Shown here in pieces: positions 22,215 to 28,146 of a stretch of 28,146 nt of DNA. The notes beneath the pieces were generated by a model. It did not search any database and was not told the origin of the DNA. It saw only the letters and a program-made list of their open reading frames with translations. The DNA comes from Deltaproteobacteria bacterium UBA5754 (lineage in GTDB: Bacteria > Desulfobacterota > Dissulfuribacteria > Dissulfuribacterales > UBA5754). The number at the start of each line of letters is the position of its first letter. Position 1 is the stretch's first letter. Both the position numbers and the translations under genes were made by a program. The DNA is taken from positions 1 through 28,146 of the forward strand of contig DIFG01000076.1 of the NCBI GenBank assembly GCA_002419025.1. Direction: 5' to 3'.

Positions 22215-22798
22215 TGCGCCTGGACGAGGCCCCGGTCAAAGGCTGCCAGGTTCACATCCACGAGCTTCGGTTTCACACGGCTCCGGATGGTCTCCCGAAG
22301 GGCCTCGGGCCTCAGGGGAAGAAGCCCTGTTGCACAGAGGGTGCCGAGAAGGACCACATTGACCGTCTTGGTGGATCCGGCCTCTCGTGCCACTGCTTCG
22401 GCATCATAGGCAATGACCGTGCGAAAGGTGGAGCCCATGAATTCCATCCAGCGGGGGATAGGAGGATATTCGGCTTGGCCCAGGGTAACGGTGAAAGGGG
22501 GGATGGGGGCGGTGTTCGTGATGATAACGGTGTCAGTCGAGCAGAAACGGAGGGCGCGCAGGGTCTCGAGGGGCTCGAAGCCCACGAGCAGGTCGGCCTC
22601 TCCCTCTGCGATGATCGGACTTTCGATCCCGCCGAGCATGACCGTGGATTCCACGACGCCTCCCCGTTGGGCCATGCCGTGGACCTCGCTGACCCGGACC
22701 GGGATCCCGGCTGACATGGCGGCCTCACCAAGGAGGCGTGAGGCGAGGAGGGTCCCCTGGCCGCCAACACCGGTAAAGAGGATGCGCATGCGTTTCAT
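22211..22798 (-). CDS. iorB: Indolepyruvate:ferredoxin oxidoreductase beta subunit
   Basis: A 195-residue subunit of the enzyme that oxidatively decarboxylates aryl pyruvates to aryl acyl-CoA, reducing ferredoxin. MRILFTGVGGQGTLLASRLLG is the gamma-type domain start. VSEVHGMAQRGGVVES and ADLLVGFEPLETLRAL are typical IorB segments. Length is normal. Its ATG overlaps the iorA stop by four bases, and the small lipoprotein follows with the same type of overlap. The electron acceptor in this organism is open, given that IorA lacks its ferredoxin domain. Confidence 0.92.
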   Translation of the reverse strand: MKRMRILFTGVGGQGTLLASRLLGEAAMSAGIPVRVSEVHGMAQRGGVVESTVMLGGIESPIIAEGEADLLVGFEPLETLRALRFCSTDTVIITNTAPIPPFTVTLGQAEYPPIPRWMEFMGSTFRTVIAYDAEAVAREAGSTKTVNVVLLGTLCATGLLPLRPEALRETIRSRVKPKLVDVNLAAFDRGLVQAQ

Positions 22799-24552
22799 GT
22801 CCGGTCCCTCCCCTCGTCTCCGGCCTGTGTCTGTTCAGTGGCCGGGGTCCTTTTTTGCGTTTTCCCCTCCATCCTTTTGAGATACAGGATGCAGGGGGCA
22901 TCGGAGATGATGACGGAAAGTTCGTCCTTTGCAAGCATCTCCCGAGCGGCCTCCATGGCCTCTTTTTTCTTGTATGGATTTATGATGGCAATGTTTCGCA
23001 CCCCGCATGCCCGGACAATGGCCTCGATGGAGATCCTCGGGTGCCTTTCGCTGTAGCCGGGCGGGGTGAGTCTGATGCCAGGGTTCGGTTGGTGACCGGT
23101 CATGGCGGTCGTGCCGTTGTCGAGGATCACGAGAGAGAATCGGTGTCCGTTGTGCACGGCGTTTACAAGGGAAGGGATTCCGGAGTGGAAAAACGTGGAA
23201 TCCCCGATGAAGGAGACGACCTTCTGGTCCGTGGAGAGGGAGAAGCCTGCTGACGACCCGATACTCGAACCCATGCAGAGGAGGTAATCCGCCATCTGTA
23301 TGGGCGGAAGCAGACCAAGGGTGTAGCACCCGATGTCCGTGGGGAAGATCGTCTTCTCCAGGAGTCCGAGGTCTGAGAGCGCCTCCTTGACGACCCCGTA
23401 TGTCTCTGTGTGAGGGCACCCTTTGCAGAGGGACGGAGGGCGCTGGGGAAGGGGGGGGAGGGCGGCGAGGTCCGGGAGGGGGGGAGACGGGTGGTCCAGG
23501 GAAAGGGCATGGCAGACCGCCTTTTTCACGATTTTGGGCGTCAGCTCGTAAAGCCGCGGTATATGGCCGCTTGCTTTCCCGAGGATGGGGAGGGTAAGCC
23601 CCATCTCCTGTGCGGCGACTTTGAGGGCGTTTTCCTGGCAAGGCTCCAGCTCCTCCACCACGAGGACCTGATCGAGGCCCGCGAGGAAATCACGAATGAG
23701 ATTTCGGGGCTGGGGGTGTACGAATCCGAGACGGAGGAACCGGACCCGGTCGAAAAGATGGAGTTCTTCCAGGACATCGGCCACATAGCAGGCCGAGACC
23801 CCGGTTGCCAGGATCCCGGTCCTGCCGCTTCCGGAAAGCGTGTTGAACCTGGAGGTCTCGGCCAGACCGTGCGCCTTTTCGAACTGATCGAGAAGGACCT
23901 TGTGGCGGGTGCGTGCGACCGCAGGGACGGCGACCCACCTCATGGGGGCCTTCTCGAAGTGGCCCCGGGTCTTTTTGTTTTTGGGGATGTTTCCGAGTTT
24001 TACCGGTCCCCTGACATGCGCCGTCCTCGTTGTGGTCCTCAGGATGACCGGGAGCTCAAGGGCCTCAGAGAGATCAAAGGCCTCCATGGTCATGTCCTTG
24101 GCCTCTTGGGGGGAGGTGGGTTCGAGGACGGGAAGAGAGGCCATCCGGGCGTAATAACGGCTGTCCTGTTCGTTCTGACTCGAGTGGAGCGAGGGATCGT
24201 CGGCGCAGACGATCACCATGCCGCCCTTGATTCCCATGTAGGCCAAGGTCATGAGGACATCGGATGCAACGTTCATCCCCACGTGCTTCATGGAGGTCAG
24301 TGTCCGTAGGCCGGCTGCGGAAGCCGCGGCCGTGACCTCCATGGCGACCTTTTCATTGGTCGAGAACTCGAATGAGATGTCAGATGAGGGATCCTGGGCG
24401 ATCTGGAAAAGGTTGTTTCCGATCTCGGAGGATGGGGTCCCTGGGTATGCCGCTGAGACGGCAAGTCCTGCCTCGATGGCCCCGCGCACAATGGCCTCGT
24501 TGCCGAGGAGAAGCATGAATCTGCCGGGATCATGTGTGAGAAGTTCGTGCAT
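22795..24552 (-). CDS. iorA: Indolepyruvate:ferredoxin oxidoreductase alpha subunit lacking the C-terminal ferredoxin domain
   Basis: A 585-residue TPP-dependent subunit. The N-terminal domain has LLLGNEAIVRGAIEAGL, YPGTPSSEI and the glutamate region NEKVAMEVTAAASAAG. The TPP domain has LCKGCPHTETYGVVKEAL, TDIGCYTLG, MGSSIGSSAGFS and GDSTFFHSGIPSLVNAV. Standard IorA ends in two [4Fe-4S] clusters bound by eight cysteines. Here the chain stops after IISDAPCILYLKRMEG with a short charged tail without cysteines, and the stop overlaps iorB, leaving no room for the domain. AAAGGA precedes the ATG. Confidence 0.93.
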   Translation of the reverse strand: MHELLTHDPGRFMLLLGNEAIVRGAIEAGLAVSAAYPGTPSSEIGNNLFQIAQDPSSDISFEFSTNEKVAMEVTAAASAAGLRTLTSMKHVGMNVASDVLMTLAYMGIKGGMVIVCADDPSLHSSQNEQDSRYYARMASLPVLEPTSPQEAKDMTMEAFDLSEALELPVILRTTTRTAHVRGPVKLGNIPKNKKTRGHFEKAPMRWVAVPAVARTRHKVLLDQFEKAHGLAETSRFNTLSGSGRTGILATGVSACYVADVLEELHLFDRVRFLRLGFVHPQPRNLIRDFLAGLDQVLVVEELEPCQENALKVAAQEMGLTLPILGKASGHIPRLYELTPKIVKKAVCHALSLDHPSPPLPDLAALPPLPQRPPSLCKGCPHTETYGVVKEALSDLGLLEKTIFPTDIGCYTLGLLPPIQMADYLLCMGSSIGSSAGFSLSTDQKVVSFIGDSTFFHSGIPSLVNAVHNGHRFSLVILDNGTTAMTGHQPNPGIRLTPPGYSERHPRISIEAIVRACGVRNIAIINPYKKKEAMEAAREMLAKDELSVIISDAPCILYLKRMEGKTQKRTPATEQTQAGDEGRDRT

Positions 24553-24570
24553 GAAGTTTTCCTTTCTTAC

Positions 24571-24605
24571 TGCCGATCATCAGGTTTTTTGATTTTTGAT
24601 CGGCA
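24571..24605. promoter_or_regulatory. Nine-base inverted repeat upstream of iorA
   Basis: TGCCGATCA (24571-24579) and TGATCGGCA (24597-24605) are perfect inverted repeats separated by 17 bases that are T-rich on the + strand. They lie 18 bp before the iorA start, between the FlgT-like lipoprotein gene and iorA. There is no T run after the stem in either direction, so a protein or RNA control site fits better than a terminator. Confidence 0.45.
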
Positions 24606-24628
24606 TAATGGGCGCCTCATGTTTTTCA

Positions 24629-25714
24629 TCAGGCCAGATGTGACATCTTGACCACATCGCCTGGCTCGATGGGGATCTTTTCCTCCAGGACCTCTCCTTT
24701 GGATGCGTCGGTCCCAAAGAGGTCATTGATGACGATCTCGCCCTTGATCTCCCCGGGGGCGAATCCAAGGGACCTGCCCGTCAAAGGATCCATGAGCTCC
24801 CTGCCCTTGCCGTATACCCGCAGATGATCTCCGGGCTGGAGTCCTGTCAATCGGCCTGCGTTCAGATAGACGCTCCCGCCCTCGATCTTGATCACCCGGC
24901 ATGACCACTCAGTTCCCCTGACCACGTCATCGGACATGCGCTGGGCTGTGGCGTCGAATCCGTCTATGGGTGTCATGTAGGAGCCGATGAGGACGCTTTC
25001 CGTCGCATGGACGAGGTCGAGGCGGATGTTTGGGCCCTCCCCAAGGACAAGGATCTGGTTTTGAGGGATTGACACGAGGACATAGGCGTGGATACCCGCT
25101 GAGGCTGCTATCTCCCTTCGTACCGAGGCGGAGGCGAGATCCATTGCCGTGAGACCGCGGTCATTCAGTAGTTTTTCGAGCTGGGATGCATCCACGGGGA
25201 CCATGCCGTCAGTGCGCCGCATCGCCGACGGCAGGAGTGAGAGGACGTCAATGCCCAGATCTCCGAGGAGTGAGAGGAGCACCACCTTCCGCCTGAGTAC
25301 GGGCATCCCCTTGGTATCCTTCGCCCTCTGCGGAAGCCCCATGAGACGCTCCTCAAGCAGGGCGAGTCGTTCCTCGAGTTCCTTTTCCTTTTTGGAGTCT
25401 CCGAAGAGCTTGATGGATTTCCCTTCCCCGGCCGTCTCCCGGAAGTAATCCGAGGTGATGAGCATGGGCGAGGCCACGATCCTTTCCTCGAGCGCCCTTT
25501 TCCGTTCTTCCTCGGCCATGTCACGCGATGACGGAGACCTTTCCGCCTTCCCTGTCTTTGCCGCCGGGGTCACCTTCTCGGCCGGGGCGTGCGTTTTGGG
25601 AGAGCATCCCGCAATGATGCCAAGGAGCAGGGGCATGAGGAAAAAGGCTGCGAGGAGAAACGATGCAGGACGCGACCGGGATTGAGAGGACATGGTCATC
25701 TTCATGGCGCTCAT
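24629..25714 (-). CDS. Putative lipoprotein with FlgT C-terminal-like domain
   Basis: About 361 residues. A basic N-terminus (SSQSRSRP) and hydrophobic stretch end in the lipobox IIAGC, then a Lys/Glu-rich region, a middle domain (ILVLGEGPNIRLDLVHA, perhaps CsgG/TolB-like) and a C-terminal domain with AGRLTGLQPGDHLRVYG, DPLTGRSLG and GEIKGEIVI. The C-terminal domain recalls the FlgT C-terminal fold. No flagellar genes are near. The frame is open to a TTG at 25801 that overlaps the previous stop, but that would add 29 residues before the signal peptide. ATGs at 25714, 25705, 25699 and 25693 are all possible; ribosome sites are weak. Confidence 0.7.
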   Translation of the reverse strand: MSAMKMTMSSQSRSRPASFLLAAFFLMPLLLGIIAGCSPKTHAPAEKVTPAAKTGKAERSPSSRDMAEEERKRALEERIVASPMLITSDYFRETAGEGKSIKLFGDSKKEKELEERLALLEERLMGLPQRAKDTKGMPVLRRKVVLLSLLGDLGIDVLSLLPSAMRRTDGMVPVDASQLEKLLNDRGLTAMDLASASVRREIAASAGIHAYVLVSIPQNQILVLGEGPNIRLDLVHATESVLIGSYMTPIDGFDATAQRMSDDVVRGTEWSCRVIKIEGGSVYLNAGRLTGLQPGDHLRVYGKGRELMDPLTGRSLGFAPGEIKGEIVINDLFGTDASKGEVLEEKIPIEPGDVVKMSHLA

Positions 25715-25797
25715 ATAATAGGGATAGGGGAAAGGGGTCAACAAGAATCCGTGGGCCGATGGCACGGGGTGTTTGTCCCGTTCTCGCGGATTCAGGG

Positions 25798-27549
25798 TCA
25801 ATCCTCGTCTTTCATCAAGGCCAAGAGGGTGGGAATAAAACGGGGATCGATTGGTGTTCCGGGGGAGATCCCCGAAAGGGCATCTACCGTATCCTCGAGG
25901 GGTTCACGCACCAGGCGAGTGATGCGGTCGGCCGAAATGCCCGACCGGGAGGAGAGGAGCCCTATCCCGTCTGCAAGGGATTTCAATGCGGTTTCACCTT
26001 TTTCGAGACCTTTATGCGGAAACGTCTCGGCCGGGACCCACAGTCTGCGGAGTTCTCGGAGCATCCTTCGGGGGATGGGAGCGAGTTTGAGCATTCCCGT
26101 GAGCTGCCAGAGGGCGAGGGCCGTGAGGATGGCCGAGGGCCACAGGAGTTCCCGCGGGTCCTGGAGATTTGTGATCGACCACGGAAATGCGTTTTCCCAG
26201 GTCGTCCAGTGGGGTTCGATGCAGCGCATGATCCGGCTGGCGTCCTCGACGAGGAGAAGCGTCTTTTCCGCCTCCTCGATCCGTCCCATTGAATTCGGCG
26301 TCTCGTGATTCTTTGTAACCGGGTTCCACAGGACTGGTCTCTCCTGTGAAAGGCCTTCTATGAGAAGCGCCCACGGCTCGGGGAGGTGGATCAGGTCCTT
26401 GGGAACGAGCCCGTCCCGGATAAGATCGCGCGCCCGTTTCGAAAGACCCCGTATGATCCCGTTTGCAAGGCGGATCAGGTCCTCGATAGTGCTATGGGCG
26501 AGGACCTCGGCGGGCTTACGCCCATAGAGGCGTTTTTCGTGATCGAGGGAGAGATTGAGGAGGGAGGATACCTTTTCCAGGGCGGAACGCAGGACCGAGA
26601 CGTCGTCCCAATCGACCTGATCGGCGACGAGGATCTTGTTCGCCGCTCCGGTCCATTCGAGGATGATCCTTCCCATAGCAGTAGTCCCAGAAAGGTCGCT
26701 GACGGCCTCACTGAGGGGACCTTCTTGGGTGCTGTACAGGGTGGGGACGAAGGCGGGCATGGGGATGTCTTTGTCAGCGGGTTGAGTGAATGCACGGCGC
26801 TTCAATCGTTTTTCGGGAAGGGGTGCATAGATCTCTATGGCATCGAAGTAATCCGGAATGCCCCAGGACCCGAGGCGCGCGCATCTCATGCGGTAAACGT
26901 GTTCAAGGGTCTCGGTCGGTGTCTCCCAAAGCAGGGTCTCCATGACATCCCGGTACGACCCTGCGGAGATGTCATAGATCTCCTTCAGAAATTCCGACAG
27001 GAGGGGAACGAGTTCCTGTTTCCTGAAAGATATGAAATAGACGTCATCCAAGGTAAATGGGGGCAGGGTGTCCCGCGCCTCCTGGATGTCCATGTCATCC
27101 GGAAGTCTCACAACGCGAAGAAAGGGCTGAAGGGCGACAGAAACGAGTGCAGGGTCTTCGGTAAGTATCCATGTCAGCCATGAAACAAGGGCAGACCTGT
27201 CGTCTTCGAAAAGGAGGACGAGCCAGGCGATGAATTTTTCCGGTCGGATCCGGTCTTTTGCCCACCAGTCCAGATCGAAGATGAACTGGATCTGTTCGGG
27301 GTTGGCGAGCACGAACAAGGCCAAGGCGTCTTCAGGGCTCGATGCCTTGATAGTCCAGAAGAGTTCCTCAACTGGCAGGCCCCGTACGAGTTCCTGGGGG
27401 TTGGGCGAGTGCAGGATGATCTCATGGCGCTGTTCCCAAGGGGTGAGGAGAACGAGGATCGCTTGATCGTCCATGGAGAGGGTCTCCATGGATTTCCCCC
27501 GTTCTTTTGGGGACAGGGATAGATAGAAGGTCGGATCGATCTGGTTCAA
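25798..27549 (-). CDS. DUF6178-like protein of unknown function
   Basis: A 583-residue, Leu/Glu-rich, mostly helical soluble protein without signal peptide or membrane segment. It opens FYLSLSPKERGKSMETL, then repeats acidic helical segments such as LPVEELFWTIKASSPEDALALF and FIFDLDWWAKDRIRPEKF. It resembles the DUF6178 group found in Desulfobacterota, by memory of pattern only. The start is TTG at 27549, favoured by AGGAGA at good spacing; the first ATG is 20 codons later with a poorer context. It heads the minus-strand run leading to the FlgT-like lipoprotein and iorAB. No catalytic motif was found. Confidence 0.75.
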   Translation of the reverse strand: MNQIDPTFYLSLSPKERGKSMETLSMDDQAILVLLTPWEQRHEIILHSPNPQELVRGLPVEELFWTIKASSPEDALALFVLANPEQIQFIFDLDWWAKDRIRPEKFIAWLVLLFEDDRSALVSWLTWILTEDPALVSVALQPFLRVVRLPDDMDIQEARDTLPPFTLDDVYFISFRKQELVPLLSEFLKEIYDISAGSYRDVMETLLWETPTETLEHVYRMRCARLGSWGIPDYFDAIEIYAPLPEKRLKRRAFTQPADKDIPMPAFVPTLYSTQEGPLSEAVSDLSGTTAMGRIILEWTGAANKILVADQVDWDDVSVLRSALEKVSSLLNLSLDHEKRLYGRKPAEVLAHSTIEDLIRLANGIIRGLSKRARDLIRDGLVPKDLIHLPEPWALLIEGLSQERPVLWNPVTKNHETPNSMGRIEEAEKTLLLVEDASRIMRCIEPHWTTWENAFPWSITNLQDPRELLWPSAILTALALWQLTGMLKLAPIPRRMLRELRRLWVPAETFPHKGLEKGETALKSLADGIGLLSSRSGISADRITRLVREPLEDTVDALSGISPGTPIDPRFIPTLLALMKDED

Positions 27550-27610
27550 GTCTTTTCTCCTGTTGTCCGATATCTTAATAGTACTTACCTCAACATGAAA
27601 TCGAAAGCCG

Positions 27611-28116
27611 ATGCCGCTGAAAAGGCCTGATCCGCAAATCCTGCTCCATATTTCTGACCTGAATCCATGGGCTGACGGCCGGAATATTTGTTTCGTGCGG
27701 CAAATAGCCCCCGTCCATGGGGGCGGATTTGCCGACGGCGCTCGTCCATGGGCGCCTCACTCCACAAATGCCCTGGCCATCGGCTTATTCTGTGAAATAG
27801 AAGGGTTCGAGGGCATATTTCACGGATTCAGGTCTGATCTCGACGGCTTGTGCAGAGTAACTGCCATTGACCTGTACCCATGCTCCATGCATGCGCCTCA
27901 GGCCATCTGATTCTGTATGCCGGCAGGCAGGCGCACAGCCCTGATGGACAAGGAGGGCGAATCACCATTCTCCCTTACAGCGTATGTCGGAGTGTCAAGG
28001 GATGTGGCGCACGAATCGGCAGGACAGCCGATCTGCACTGCCGAAGGCAACCCCGAAAAGGGGTGGCGTCCAGGGATGGAGGCCATGCACGGAGCAGTTC
28101 TTTTTTTCAGCGGCAT
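27611..28116. repeat. 506-bp element with 13-bp terminal inverted repeats and GGA hairpins (copies 3 and 4)
   Basis: The end of the window (27550-28146) has no credible gene. Perfect inverted repeats ATGCCGCTGAAAA (27611-27623) and TTTTCAGCGGCAT (28104-28116) bound it. The right half on the + strand has GCCCT/AGGGC with loop GATGGACAAGG (27938-27958), GTGTC/GGCGC with loop AAGGGATGT (27992-28010), ATCGGC/GCCGAT with loop AGGACA (28015-28032), TGCC-GAA-GGCA (28039-28049), ACCCC-GAAAA-GGGGT (28050-28064) and TGGCGTCC/GGAGGCCA with loop AGGGAT (28064-28085). The left half carries the motif on the minus strand: loop ATGGAC on a two-part stem (27699-27733) and loop CCATGGACGA (27737-27756). It looks like two opposed copies. 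Confidence 0.68.
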
Positions 28117-28146
28117 AAAGGATGATGGTCTCGTAAAAAGTCCCAG

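Noticed and set aside
25715..25801. TTG start for the FlgT-like lipoprotein at 25801
   Set aside because: It would place 29 residues ahead of the signal peptide. The overlap with the previous stop is tempting, but the lipobox argues for a start at 25714 or slightly later.
27550..27610. Promoter for the DUF6178-like gene
   Set aside because: TACTAT and TAAGAT resemble -10 boxes, but no -35 stands at a proper distance.
27898..28116. 72-residue minus-strand ORF in the terminal element
   Set aside because: Explained by the hairpin element. The CPADSC stretch is the reverse reading of the AGGACA-loop hairpin.

Overview
This 28.1 kb window reads as a chromosomal segment from a Gram-negative, probably anaerobic bacterium. 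My best guess is Desulfobacterota (former Deltaproteobacteria). The guess rests on family content: a CooT-type nickel protein, a DUF3373-type outer-membrane protein, indolepyruvate:ferredoxin oxidoreductase (IorAB) and a DUF6178-like protein. No 16S rRNA gene is present to confirm it.

Left part (1-13.9 kb, all + strand): the classical transcription/translation cluster rpmG - tRNA-Trp - secE - nusG - rplK - rplA - [L10 leader] - rplJ - rplL - rpoB - rpoC. Two SAM methyltransferase genes follow, the first overlapping the rpoC stop and the second overlapping the first, where rpsL is commonly found in other bacteria. The spacers between rplJ and rplL (283 bp) and between rplL and rpoB (389 bp) are unusually long and hold structured elements.

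Middle (13.9-20.6 kb): a small FmdB-type zinc-ribbon gene and a DUF3373-like porin (both -), a MoaE-like gene overlapping a class II aldolase gene (+), an S66 LD-carboxypeptidase (-), a type II DnaJ (+), and cooT-thrC (-). Two convergent pairs overlap at their 3' ends.

Right part (20.6-28.1 kb): enolase (+), divergent from cooT across a compact two-way promoter region. A minus-strand run follows in transcription order: DUF6178-like protein, FlgT-like lipoprotein, iorA, iorB, small lipoprotein. The last 0.6 kb has no credible gene but holds a 506-bp element with perfect 13-bp terminal inverted repeats.

The most interesting signal is a family of intergenic structured elements: 3259-3456, 3980-4174, and both halves of 27611-28116. 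They share a hairpin order (a hairpin with a loop such as AGGACA, then small triloop or C-run/G-run hairpins, then a hairpin with an ATGGAC, AGGGAT or AAGGAA loop). Stem sequences differ between copies but remain paired. Most large loops carry GGA, the core of CsrA/RsmA binding sites. Two copies lie inside the ribosomal protein/RNA polymerase operon. Other points of note are an IorA without its usual C-terminal ferredoxin domain, a degenerate MoaE, and TTG starts for rplJ and the DUF6178 gene.
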